Shown here piece by piece: positions 1 to 5,927 of a stretch of DNA of 7,390 nt (position 1 is the stretch's first letter; each line of letters begins with the position of its first letter). The DNA lies in assembly GCA_031263385.1 (NCBI GenBank), contig JAISFX010000065.1, positions 1 to 7,390 of the forward strand, written 5' to 3'. A program made the translations under genes and the position numbers. The DNA comes from Lactobacillus sp. (lineage in GTDB: Bacteria > Pseudomonadota > Alphaproteobacteria > RF32 > CAG-239). The notes under the pieces are model-generated. The model searched no databases. It saw nothing but the letters and a program-made list of their open reading frames with translations, and was not told the DNA's origin.

Positions 1-62
1 AAAACAACAACCTTAACTTGGAATTTTTCGCTTTTTTTATTATCTATCTCAACTTTCAACAT
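1..62 (-). CDS. Partial N-terminus of an unidentified protein, divergent from tsaC
   Basis: An open frame starts with ATG at 62 on the minus strand and runs off the left edge after 20 codons without a stop. It begins MLKVEIDNKK and continues with a lysine- and valine-rich stretch. A good Shine-Dalgarno sequence, AGAGGA (complement of 70-75), lies 7 nt before the ATG, and a perfect TATAAT lies just upstream (82-87). An earlier ATG, complement of 67-69, hits a stop after three codons and is not used. The visible residues alternate charged and hydrophobic positions like the first strand of a small soluble domain, with no signal peptide. There is too little to name a family. The RBS, promoter and open frame make a real gene likely, but its length and function are outside the window. 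Confidence 0.55.
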   Translation of the reverse strand, partial: MLKVEIDNKKSEKFQVKVVV

Positions 63-74
63 AGCATTTTCCTC

Positions 75-103
75 TTAACAAATTATATTTAGTGTAGTAT
101 AAG
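75..103 (+). promoter_or_regulatory. Putative sigma-70-type promoter of tsaC
   Basis: TTAACA (75-80) and TATAAG (98-103) each match five of six consensus bases and are 17 bp apart, the optimal spacing. Transcription would start near 110, giving a leader of about 20 nt before the ATG at 131. The leader has only a weak purine-rich AAAGAAAG (about 115-123) as ribosome-binding sequence. Confidence 0.5.
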
Positions 104-109
104 CTCCAA
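82..109 (-). promoter_or_regulatory. Putative promoter of the leftward partial gene
   Basis: On the minus strand TTGGAG (104-109) and a perfect TATAAT (82-87) are separated by 16 bp. The -35 matches only half of the consensus; the -10 is perfect. It overlaps the tsaC promoter on the other strand, so the two probably compete for RNA polymerase. Prediction by eye only. Confidence 0.4.
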
Positions 110-130
110 GTGTTTAAAGAAAGCTAACTA

Positions 131-751
131 ATGGAAAACATTTTTAAAAACAGCAAAGAGAACATAGAGAGAGCCTCTCAAATAATCAAAGATGGCGGTG
201 TTGTCGCAATTCCGACAGATACCCTCTATGGGCTAAGTGCAAACGCTTTCGATGCTGAGGCAATTGAAAAAATATACCAAATAAAAAGACGCCCTCATGA
301 CAAACCAATGATAATTCTGATTTCCAAAATATCAGACATAAAAGGCCTCGCTGTTTATGACGAAAGGCTAGAAAAATTAGCAAAGAAATTCTGGCCCGGT
401 CCTTTAACTATTTTGTTAAACAGAAACCCCAATGACCATAAGCTAGACGGCGCTTGTGCCGGTTCTAATAAAGTAACATTCAGAATGCCTGATTGCAAAA
501 TAGACTTAGATATAATCAAAAAAGCCGGCTGCCCAATAGTCTCTACCACCGCCAATATCTCAGGGCAAGATAACCCTCAGAGCGCACCCGAGGTCTGGGC
601 CCAATTAAAAGACAGCGTAGAGTTTATCCTAGATGATGGCCGCAGCCCTCAAACTCAACCCTCAACGATTATAGATTTAACCACTCCTGATTACTGGCGT
701 CTCCTGCGTGCCGGAGTTATTACAGAACAACAAATCAGAGACGTAATTTAA
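131..751 (+). CDS. tsaC: L-threonylcarbamoyladenylate synthase (TsaC/YrdC family)
   Basis: The enzyme condenses L-threonine, bicarbonate/CO2 and ATP into threonylcarbamoyl-AMP. TsaD with TsaB and TsaE then transfers the carbamoyl-threonine to A37 of ANN-decoding tRNAs (t6A). The 206 residues form a single YrdC-like domain, close to E. coli TsaC in length and lacking the C-terminal extension of Sua5. Family hallmarks appear in order: PTDTLYGL at 28-35, KRRPHDKPM at 52-60 (the basic nucleotide/phosphate-binding motif), WPGPLT at 88-93, TFRMP at 116-120, STTANISG at 138-145, STIIDLT at 178-184 and LLRAG at 191-195. No signal peptide is present, so it should be cytosolic. The ATG at 131 begins at the expected distance from the first motif. 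It is a stand-alone unit with its own promoter and a hairpin terminator. YciO-type paralogues are the main alternative, but the intact KRRP and STxANxSG motifs favour TsaC. Confidence 0.93.
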   Translation: MENIFKNSKENIERASQIIKDGGVVAIPTDTLYGLSANAFDAEAIEKIYQIKRRPHDKPMIILISKISDIKGLAVYDERLEKLAKKFWPGPLTILLNRNPNDHKLDGACAGSNKVTFRMPDCKIDLDIIKKAGCPIVSTTANISGQDNPQSAPEVWAQLKDSVEFILDDGRSPQTQPSTIIDLTTPDYWRLLRAGVITEQQIRDVI

Positions 752-755
752 AAAC

Positions 756-802
756 AGAAAAGGGAATGATACCATATACGGCTCATCCCCTTTTCTTTTT
801 TA
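756..802. terminator. Bidirectional hairpin terminator between tsaC and the leftward exported-protein gene
   Basis: A perfect 9-bp stem, AGAAAAGGG (756-764) with CCCTTTTCT (788-796), is extended inward by four pairs after one mismatch (766-769 with 783-786), around a 13-nt loop. On the plus strand it is followed by CTTTTTTATT. On the minus strand it is followed by a run of T broken by one G. It lies 4 nt after the tsaC stop and 14 nt after the stop of the convergent gene, so it can serve both. Confidence 0.75.
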
Positions 803-810
803 TTCACGTG

Positions 811-1536
811 TTATTTTTTTAATTCCCGAACGTGCAAATACTTAGCCTTTGACCCTTTATAGATCTCTATCTCGGGCTTATTTGCGGTGAAGTTGTGAAA
901 CTTTCCTTTTAAGCACAACTCTCCGTCGTACTTAATTGTTACCAAACCCCAGTCAACACTCATCTCATACGTCTTGCCGTCTTTGAGGGCAAGAATAATC
1001 GGCTCTCTAGTCGCAGCACGAAAGTCCGAAGTGCTAAGCATAACCCAGTTCCCGTTTTGGTCCTGATACATCATTATGATGTAAAATGAACCATCGTAAC
1101 GGATGGATGTATATACTCCTTTTCTCATAAAGAAGAGAACTTCCTTATCTTCTTTGCTGTCATTGACATCAAAGAAAGTATAGACATCCTGAACATCACT
1201 AACACCGGCATCCTCTTTTTCATATCTAAAAATAAGGATTTGCCGACCATCCGGCTTTTTAAACTGGTCGGTAAGAGCACCTCTTATGGCTTCCGGATCG
1301 GCGTTTTGCACCTTGGCAAAGTCTCCGCCAACACCCTTATATTCCTTATTAATCAGAGATTGAATTATTTTCGCTGAAATTTCAGCATTATAATCCTCTT
1401 GGCTAAATTCCGGATAACCCTCTGCCGGTTCTTCGCATATGGTTACTACCGTGTTGTCAAATTCATATGACTGCGCACTAACACCAAAAACTGCTGCACA
1501 AAGCAGCGAAACTGAGATTAAAATAATTTTATTCAT
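811..1536 (-). CDS. Exported protein of unknown function with C-terminal VDWG motif (241 aa)
   Basis: I do not recognise the family. Residues 1-21 are a classic Sec signal peptide: MNK, a hydrophobic core (IILISVSLLCAAVFGV) and a VSA|Q cleavage site, so the mature protein probably starts at Gln22 and lies in the periplasm or outside. No lipobox or later membrane segment is visible. The mature part has two cysteines (34 and 208), an acidic first half and a beta-rich second half: VLFFMRKGVYTSIRYDG at 133-149, then FYIIMMYQDQNGNW at 151-164. SVDWGLVTI sits at 193-201. The next gene upstream has the same VDWG motif at a similar distance from its end, which suggests a diverged paralogue. The ATG at 1536 fits the signal peptide, but no Shine-Dalgarno sequence precedes it; the leader is AT-rich. 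A separate promoter and an upstream terminator suggest monocistronic expression. Confidence 0.8.
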   Translation of the reverse strand: MNKIILISVSLLCAAVFGVSAQSYEFDNTVVTICEEPAEGYPEFSQEDYNAEISAKIIQSLINKEYKGVGGDFAKVQNADPEAIRGALTDQFKKPDGRQILIFRYEKEDAGVSDVQDVYTFFDVNDSKEDKEVLFFMRKGVYTSIRYDGSFYIIMMYQDQNGNWVMLSTSDFRAATREPIILALKDGKTYEMSVDWGLVTIKYDGELCLKGKFHNFTANKPEIEIYKGSKAKYLHVRELKK

Positions 1537-1582
1537 GGTTATAATTATTAAATGTGAAACAATACTTAATTTATTAAACTCT

Positions 1583-1611
1583 TATATATCATAAAAAAAC
1601 TCTCAAGGCAA
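1583..1611 (-). promoter_or_regulatory. Putative promoter of the 811-1536 gene
   Basis: On the minus strand TTGCCT (1606-1611) and TATATA (1583-1588) are 17 bp apart, each matching four of six consensus positions. It would give a leader of roughly 40 nt that is almost pure A/T. The region is AT-rich, so chance matches are easy. Confidence 0.35.
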
Positions 1612-1624
1612 CACTTTTTGTCTA

Positions 1625-1655
1625 AAAATGACAAAAGCCCGCTTTCGCGAGCTTT
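1625..1655 (-). terminator. Rho-independent terminator of the 1676-2332 gene
   Basis: Read on the minus strand, a 9-bp stem with one G-U pair (GCGAGCTTT 1647-1655 with AAAGCCCGC 1634-1642 on the plus strand) closes a GAAA tetraloop. The T-rich tail TTTTGTCATTTTT is interrupted. It lies 20 nt after the stop codon of the exported-protein gene and upstream of the next promoter. Confidence 0.7.
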
Positions 1656-1675
1656 CTCATATTTATAAATTTTCA

Positions 1676-2332
1676 TTATTCGACCAATAGTTCTTCCAGT
1701 CTTGCCCCAAAAGATGACCAATTTTTAAAGGTCGCATCCTCAAAAAGAACTGTCTTATCCTTTTTAACAATACCGTCAAATACCTTTTCGCCGGTAACTG
1801 TGTGGGAGACAACAACCCTACCCCAGTCAACTTCAATTTTATACTTTCCTACAATCTCAGAAGCTGTACCTTTAAATGAGGTAATAATCACTTCTTCTAT
1901 TTTTCCGGAGCTAAATTCAAAGGAATTCAACCCTATCTCGCCATCATTTTCAAAAATGGCTAAGAAAACTCCCTCATTTTCATCTTCAAACAAATAGAGC
2001 ATTTCCCCATCATTTTCGTGTTCCACATCTCCTGCATCAAAAGAAGTTACCTTCCTAACAACTTCAGGTCTCGCCGAAAGCCACACCTGCATGACCTTTA
2101 AATCAACCTCTTTGTCATAATCGGTTGACGGTATCTGATATTCACGTAATTCCTGCTTTGAGAAATATTTTTCAGGATTCTCCTTTATTTCTTCATCAAG
2201 CTCTGCCCATGTATCAGCTTTATGCTGGTACTTGGTTATCACGTCATATTCCGGCCACAGATCAACTCTGTTTTGCGCAAATGCACTCATAGCAACGGCT
2301 AACATTGCTAAAAAAACAATAATTCGTTTCAT
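1676..2332 (-). CDS. Acidic exported protein of unknown function with C-terminal VDWG motif (218 aa)
   Basis: I do not recognise the family. Starting at the ATG at 2332, residues 1-19 are a Sec signal peptide (MKR, core IIVFLAMLAVAMS, cleavage AFA|Q), giving an exported protein with N-terminal Gln. An in-frame start 16 codons upstream (2380) is rejected because it would put a hydrophilic tail before the signal peptide and lies inside the likely -10 box. The mature part is rich in Asp and Glu, has no cysteine, and shows a helical-looking charged region (about 38-65). A beta-like segment MLYLFEDENEGVFLAIFEND follows at 111-130, then KIEVDWGRVVV at 165-175. The VDWG motif and the 50 residues after it parallel the downstream neighbour (811-1536). 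No clear Shine-Dalgarno sequence precedes the start. The gene has its own promoter and terminator, between ettA and its presumed paralogue. Confidence 0.8.
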   Translation of the reverse strand: MKRIIVFLAMLAVAMSAFAQNRVDLWPEYDVITKYQHKADTWAELDEEIKENPEKYFSKQELREYQIPSTDYDKEVDLKVMQVWLSARPEVVRKVTSFDAGDVEHENDGEMLYLFEDENEGVFLAIFENDGEIGLNSFEFSSGKIEEVIITSFKGTASEIVGKYKIEVDWGRVVVSHTVTGEKVFDGIVKKDKTVLFEDATFKNWSSFGARLEELLVE

Positions 2333-2375
2333 ATCATATTTAATTTCTGGTTTATAATAGTTATTTTTCGCCCAC

Positions 2376-2404
2376 ACCATATCACATCATTTTTATAATG
2401 TAAA
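2376..2404 (-). promoter_or_regulatory. Putative promoter of the 1676-2332 gene
   Basis: On the minus strand TTTACA (2399-2404, five of six consensus bases) is 17 bp from TATGGT (2376-2381), which is preceded by TGA as an extended -10. Transcription would start near 2369, downstream of the alternative start at 2380; this supports translation from 2332. Confidence 0.45.
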
Positions 2405-2419
2405 GATTTTGTCCAAACC

Positions 2420-2447
2420 AACAAAAAGCCCGCTAAAAGCGGGCTTT
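2420..2447 (-). terminator. Rho-independent terminator of ettA
   Basis: A perfect 10-bp inverted repeat (AAAGCCCGCT 2425-2434 and AGCGGGCTTT 2438-2447) with a 3-nt loop is followed on the minus strand by TTTTTGTT. It lies 18 nt after the ettA stop codon. Confidence 0.85.
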
Positions 2448-2465
2448 AATTTATGCATAAGACTC

Positions 2466-4145
2466 TTACCTAACCAACGGCTTATACTTAACCCTGTGTG
2501 GGTTTGCCGCATCAGAGCCAAGACGTCTTACCTTATCTTTCTCATACTCTTCAAAGTTACCCTCAAACCAAACAACCTGAGAATCTCCCTCATAGGCTAA
2601 GATATGTGTTGCTAAACGGTCCAAAAACCAACGGTCGTGGGATGTAACAAATACACAACCCGGGAATGAAGAAATCCCCTCCTCCAATGAACGCAAAGTA
2701 TCAACGTCCAAATCATTGGTAGGCTCGTCGAGAAGAATAACGTTCGCGCCTTTCTTAAGCATCTTTGCCAAATGCACACGATTACGCTCACCACCCGAAA
2801 GCTGTCCCACCTTCTTCTGTTGGTCTCCGCCCTTAAAGTTAAACTGCCCCACATAAGCACGCGAAGGCATTTGGTTTTTACCAAGTTCAATTATATCTAA
2901 CCCGTCAGATATTTCTTCCCAAACATTTTTATTAGGGTTCAAATTATCACGAGACTGGTCAACATAACCGAGCTGAACCGTATCACCAACCTTAAACTCT
3001 CCGGAATTAGGGTTTTCTTGCCCTGTAATCATTCTAAACAATGTCGTTTTACCGGCACCATTCGGCCCAATAATTCCCACAATTGCCCCCTTCGGAACTT
3101 TGAATGATAAATTATCAATAAGAAGCCTGTCGCCATAGCCTTTGCTTATGCCATTAGCTTCAATAACCATATCGCCAAGACGCTCATTCATCGGAATATT
3201 AATTATCGCATGGTCTAATTTGTCTTTCACAGAAGCATTTAACAAATCCTCATATGCATTAATACGAGCCTTAGATTTGGCCTGACGAGCCTTAGGGTTC
3301 TTCTGAATCCATTCCAATTCATTCGCCAAAGTCTTTTGACGAGCAGTTTCTTCGCGAGATTCCTGCTCCAAACGCTTTTGTTTTTGCTCCAACCATCTTG
3401 AATAGTTGCCCTCATAAGGAATTCCCTGCCCACGGTCAAGCTCCAGAATCCAACCTGTAACATTATCCAAGAAATAACGATCGTGGGTAACCATAACCAC
3501 TGTTCCCGCATAATCTTTAAGGTATTTCTCAAGCCATGCAACCGATTCGGCATCCAAGTGGTTGGTCGGCTCATCTAAAAGCAGCATGTCAGGCTTCTGT
3601 AGCAACAAACGGCAAAGAGCCACGCGGCGTTTTTCACCACCGGAAAGCTTTGTAACATCAGCATCACTAGGAGGACAACGCAAAGCATCCATAGCAACCT
3701 CAATCATACGCTCAAAATCCCAACCATTACAGGCATCAATTTTTTCAGAAAGCTCTGCTTGCTCTTCAATAAGAGCATTCATTTCATCATCACTCATAGG
3801 TTCTGCAAATTTGGCTGAAACTTCTTCAAAACGCTTCAATAAATCTCTGGTCTCGCCAAGGCCATCCATAATGTTTTCAATAACATTTTTAGATGCATCA
3901 AGCTTTGGTTCTTGCTCCAAATAACCAACCTTAACACCGTCAGCAGCCCAAGCCTCACCATTAAAATCTTTATCAACACCGGCCATAATTTTCAACAAAG
4001 TAGACTTACCGGCACCATTAACACCAAGCACACCAATCTTTGCACCCGGCAAGAATGACAATGTTATACCTCTAAAAAGCTCTTTTCCACTCGGGAAAAC
4101 CTTCGTTAAATTTTGCATAACATAAATATATTGATAACTAGCCAT
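2466..4145 (-). CDS. ettA: Energy-dependent translational throttle protein EttA (ABC-F ATPase)
   Basis: EttA binds the ribosomal E site and gates entry into the elongation cycle according to the ATP/ADP ratio; it is a soluble ABC-F protein, not a transporter. The 559 residues match the E. coli protein (555) closely along the full length as I remember it. Domain 1 has Walker [10 protein letters not shown] at 41-49, signature LSGGE at 167-171, Walker [12 protein letters not shown] at 188-198 (catalytic Glu192) and His221. The arm insertion that reaches toward the L1 stalk is at about 95-140. The basic linker that touches P-site tRNA spans about 243-325. Domain 2 has GPNGAGKTT at 360-368, LSGGE at 449-453, [11 protein letters not shown] at 470-480 (Glu474) and His503. 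All catalytic residues are present. AGGGAG (4156-4161) lies 10 nt before the ATG. Uup and other ABC-F members are excluded by the arm and the EttA-specific C-terminus ([14 protein letters not shown]). Confidence 0.96.
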   Translation of the reverse strand: MASYQYIYVMQNLTKVFPSGKELFRGITLSFLPGAKIGVLGVNGAGKSTLLKIMAGVDKDFNGEAWAADGVKVGYLEQEPKLDASKNVIENIMDGLGETRDLLKRFEEVSAKFAEPMSDDEMNALIEEQAELSEKIDACNGWDFERMIEVAMDALRCPPSDADVTKLSGGEKRRVALCRLLLQKPDMLLLDEPTNHLDAESVAWLEKYLKDYAGTVVMVTHDRYFLDNVTGWILELDRGQGIPYEGNYSRWLEQKQKRLEQESREETARQKTLANELEWIQKNPKARQAKSKARINAYEDLLNASVKDKLDHAIINIPMNERLGDMVIEANGISKGYGDRLLIDNLSFKVPKGAIVGIIGPNGAGKTTLFRMITGQENPNSGEFKVGDTVQLGYVDQSRDNLNPNKNVWEEISDGLDIIELGKNQMPSRAYVGQFNFKGGDQQKKVGQLSGGERNRVHLAKMLKKGANVILLDEPTNDLDVDTLRSLEEGISSFPGCVFVTSHDRWFLDRLATHILAYEGDSQVVWFEGNFEEYEKDKVRRLGSDAANPHRVKYKPLVR

Positions 4146-4182
4146 TTTATAAAAACTCCCTAAAAACGTATAAGCTTAGGGG

Positions 4183-4210
4183 AGTATAACCATAACAATC
4201 AAGATTGCAA
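4183..4210 (-). promoter_or_regulatory. Putative ettA promoter
   Basis: On the minus strand TTGCAA (4205-4210) and TATACT (4183-4188, five of six consensus bases) are 16 bp apart. Transcription would start near 4176 with a leader of about 30 nt carrying the AGGGAG ribosome-binding site. The TTGCAA is its own reverse complement and also fits as the -35 of the opposite gene. Confidence 0.5.
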
Positions 4211-4233
4211 CCTATTTAAACCCATGTTATTCT
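4205..4233 (+). promoter_or_regulatory. Putative promoter of the 4256-4921 gene, sharing its -35 with ettA
   Basis: TTGCAA (4205-4210) is 17 bp before TATTCT (4228-4233), which is preceded by TGT as an extended -10. The hexamers are moderate matches, but the spacing is ideal and the start codon follows at 4256 after a short leader with AAAGGA. Confidence 0.42.
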
Positions 4234-4255
4234 CAATAACAAGAAAGGATATATC

Positions 4256-4921
4256 ATGACCATACAATACAAAAACTCTTGGGAAGAGCAAATAATCGCC
4301 GAAACTATAGGAGATATTTTTTATCGCGATACATTTGGCGGTTGGAAGTCTCCTCCTGAGCTTTTTGACAACGAGTTAGAAGAAAAAGGGTTTAAATACT
4401 CAGACAAAATGGCTTTCCAATACCAATATCCTGAAAACATGAGTGCAAAAGAGTATGAAGAATCAATAGAAGCACGCTACTCGCTATATTTTTATAGAAA
4501 ACTGCCGGAAGATAGCAATTTGTTCAAAAAGTATGGAAGCAAATTAAAAGAAAGACAGCCCCAAAAGAGGCTTGAAATAAAAAAAGAATTTGAAGAATTA
4601 AGAAATCTCAATCCTGAATTGGCAGAAATTAACATTGATAATAAAAACTACGATGAAATGTATAATATATTATGGGGAGTTAGCTCAAAGATACCCCCTC
4701 ACGACATCAAGTTTTATGTAGAAGAATGGATGCCTAACCGTGAAGAAAATTCCGGTCACCCAATGATGGATAAATATAAGGAAGAAATCCAAAGCGTAGA
4801 TAAAGATTTAGGACCATCTTACATACTTTCTCCCAAATCCAGAGACAAACTCCGCAATATCGTTTCCAATAAAGACAAAACCATAGATAAAAGCAATAAG
4901 AACGAACCTAATATCCGTTAA
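4256..4921 (+). CDS. Hypothetical charged protein, probably cytosolic (221 aa)
   Basis: I do not recognise this protein. The start is well supported: AAAGGA (4244-4249) lies 6 nt before the ATG at 4256 and a promoter-like pair lies upstream. There is no signal peptide or membrane segment. The N-terminal third is rich in aromatic and acidic residues (FYRDTFGGWKSPPELF at 22-37; FQYQYPENM at 54-62). A long, strongly charged helical stretch follows at about 63-120 (KEYEESIEARYSLYFYRK, then KKEFEELRNLNPELAEI). A more compact segment at 133-160 contains YNILWGVSSKIPPHDIKFYV, and the tail from about 193 is lysine- and asparagine-rich and probably disordered. There are no cysteines. Codon use looks like its neighbours by eye, so there is no clear sign of recent transfer. 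Its stop lies one base from the stop of the convergent gene, with no terminator between them. Function unknown. Confidence 0.8.
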   Translation: MTIQYKNSWEEQIIAETIGDIFYRDTFGGWKSPPELFDNELEEKGFKYSDKMAFQYQYPENMSAKEYEESIEARYSLYFYRKLPEDSNLFKKYGSKLKERQPQKRLEIKKEFEELRNLNPELAEINIDNKNYDEMYNILWGVSSKIPPHDIKFYVEEWMPNREENSGHPMMDKYKEEIQSVDKDLGPSYILSPKSRDKLRNIVSNKDKTIDKSNKNEPNIR

Positions 4922-4922
4922 T

Positions 4923-5591
4923 CTATTTATATTTCGATTTTATGTGCTTAATTGTTGCAGAACCAGCCATTTCAGCAGGCACTTCTCTTGCCCCTTGTTG
5001 AACTTGGTTAGGGTGAATCGCCTCCACTCTCGCCGGCATATAAGGGTCTGGCTCTCTAACTGTGGCAACAGTTTCCTTGGTCTGAACAGACTCAATCCCC
5101 TCGCTTTTTATCTTAATGTCAACATTATCACGAGCCCCGCCGTCATAAATAGCCTGAGCATCTTCTCTTACTTTGTTTTTCTTGTTATATACAAGTGTTG
5201 CATCATAAGCCACTCGGGGCGTAAATATTTTGCCGTCAGGCATCTGTATTGTCCCATCACCATACAACCTTACCTTAAAAATATCTTGAGCATCAAAACG
5301 TCTGTTAATGGCTGCACACTCATAAAAACCATCCAATCGCTTAGAAAAATAGGCATTGGCCTTTTCTTCATTATAAGCATACATCCCATCTGACTGAATT
5401 TTATCTGAAGGCGCTTTAGTAATAAGAATAGCTCTGGCCAACATCTCAAATGTATCATATTTTGATGCACCACAAGCCATTCCCTGCCCTGCAACCGAAC
5501 CCAACGCCCTAACCTCTTCCATATAAGGCATCTGAGCCGCCGCCGGAGCAGAAAACAAGCAAAACCCTAGCAAAAACAAGCATTTTTTCAT
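4923..5591 (-). CDS. Exported protein of unknown function, one Cys pair (222 aa)
   Basis: I do not recognise the family. Residues 1-19 form a Sec signal peptide (MKK, core CLFLLGFCLFSAP, cleavage AAA|Q); the internal Cys11 is not in a convincing lipobox. The mature protein has two cysteines, Cys40 (GQGMACGASKYD) and Cys92 (DGFYECAAINRRFD), both next to small residues in helical-looking segments, so a disulfide is plausible after export. A beta-like stretch with DGTIQMPDGKIFTPR follows at 112-126. From about residue 157 the chain is low in hydrophobic residues and proline-, glutamine- and charge-rich, ending in a basic KHIKSKYK, probably a flexible tail. AGGGAG (5599-5604) 7 nt before the ATG at 5591 and a strong promoter support the start. 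It is divergent from rpmJ and convergent with the 4256-4921 gene. Confidence 0.82.
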   Translation of the reverse strand: MKKCLFLLGFCLFSAPAAAQMPYMEEVRALGSVAGQGMACGASKYDTFEMLARAILITKAPSDKIQSDGMYAYNEEKANAYFSKRLDGFYECAAINRRFDAQDIFKVRLYGDGTIQMPDGKIFTPRVAYDATLVYNKKNKVREDAQAIYDGGARDNVDIKIKSEGIESVQTKETVATVREPDPYMPARVEAIHPNQVQQGAREVPAEMAGSATIKHIKSKYK

Positions 5592-5616
5592 AAGATATCT
5601 CCCTAATATGCACTCT

Positions 5617-5644
5617 AGTATACAGTTTTTAACACTAATATCAA
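5617..5644 (-). promoter_or_regulatory. Putative strong promoter of the 4923-5591 gene
   Basis: On the minus strand TTGATA (5639-5644) and TATACT (5617-5622) each match five of six consensus bases and are 16 bp apart. The predicted start lies near 5610, followed by an AGGGAG ribosome-binding site. Its -35 is only 8 bp from the -35 of the rpmJ promoter on the other strand. Confidence 0.55.
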
Positions 5645-5652
5645 TTTTAGAG

Positions 5653-5681
5653 TTGACAAATGTTAATAATTTCGTTAAGTT
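5653..5681 (+). promoter_or_regulatory. Putative rpmJ promoter
   Basis: A perfect TTGACA (5653-5658) is followed after 17 bp by TAAGTT (5676-5681), a poor -10. Weak -10 elements with good -35 boxes are common in alphaproteobacteria. The start would be near 5688, giving a very short leader before the AAAGGA ribosome-binding site. Confidence 0.42.
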
Positions 5682-5695
5682 GCGAGCAAATTAAC

Positions 5696-5701
5696 AAAGG
5701 A
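5696..5701 (+). promoter_or_regulatory. Ribosome-binding site that decides the rpmJ start
   Basis: AAAGGA lies 3 nt from an ATG at 5705 and 9 nt from a second in-frame ATG at 5711. Only the second spacing is normal, and it yields a 41-residue bL36, the length I recall for alphaproteobacterial forms. Confidence 0.6.
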
Positions 5702-5710
5702 ATAATGAAA

Positions 5711-5836
5711 ATGAAATGCTATAGCTCTTTGAAATCTAAGAAAGTACGCAGCGCTACCTGCAAAATGGTTAAGCGTAGAGGTCGTGTTTATATCATAGAT
5801 AAGAAAAACCCAAAGAACAAATGCCGTCAAGGTTAA
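5711..5836 (+). CDS. rpmJ: 50S ribosomal protein bL36, zinc-ligand-poor 41-aa form
   Basis: bL36 is a small basic protein of the large ribosomal subunit that packs into 23S rRNA. The frame encodes 41 residues, starting MKCYSSLKSKK and ending NPKNKCRQG. The core CKMVKRRGRVYIID at 17-30 and the final RQG are family hallmarks. Compared with the zinc-ribbon form of E. coli (CxxC, Cys and His ligands), only Cys17 aligns with a ligand. The other three are lost (the His of PKHK is Asn36), so zinc binding in the classical way is unlikely. Cys3 and Cys38 are extra and not at ligand positions. The insertion before Cys17 resembles the YkgO/Rickettsia-type form. An in-frame ATG at 5705 would add two residues, but its spacing to the ribosome-binding site is too short. 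A single gene with its own promoter and a strong terminator. Confidence 0.88.
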   Translation: MKCYSSLKSKKVRSATCKMVKRRGRVYIIDKKNPKNKCRQG

Positions 5837-5854
5837 TTTGTACTAAAGTTTATT

Positions 5855-5892
5855 AAAAGCCTGCTGTTATTACGCAGGCTTTTTTATTTTTA
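5855..5892 (+). terminator. Rho-independent terminator of rpmJ
   Basis: A 10-bp stem, AAAAGCCTGC (5855-5864) with GCAGGCTTTT (5874-5883), encloses a 9-nt loop and is followed by a T-rich tail (TTTTTATTTTT). It lies 18 nt after the rpmJ stop. On the minus strand the tail is only TTTTAATAAA, so it is at best a weak backup terminator for pyk. Confidence 0.85.
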
Positions 5893-5927
5893 AATCCTCA
5901 TCATCACATTTCTAAATTGGATAAAAC

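Noticed and set aside
2333..2380. Start at 2380 for the 1676-2332 gene
   Set aside because: It would place 16 mostly polar residues before a normal signal peptide and falls within the predicted -10 box; the ATG at 2332 fits better.
3562..3924. 120-codon open frame opposite ettA
   Set aside because: It lies wholly within the conserved ettA coding sequence, has no recognisable domain or RBS, and is explained as a frame shadow. The same applies to the other antisense or out-of-frame ORFs inside ettA, pyk, tsaC and the exported-protein genes.
811..5591. A toxin-antitoxin, defence or secretion cluster made of the orphan genes
   Set aside because: The orphans are separately transcribed, on both strands, interrupted by ettA, and carry no nuclease, protease or toxin motifs that I can see; grouping them as a system is not supported.
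5705..5710. First ATG (5705) as the rpmJ start
   Set aside because: It is only 3 nt from the AAAGGA ribosome-binding site; the next ATG has 9-nt spacing and gives the usual 41-residue length.
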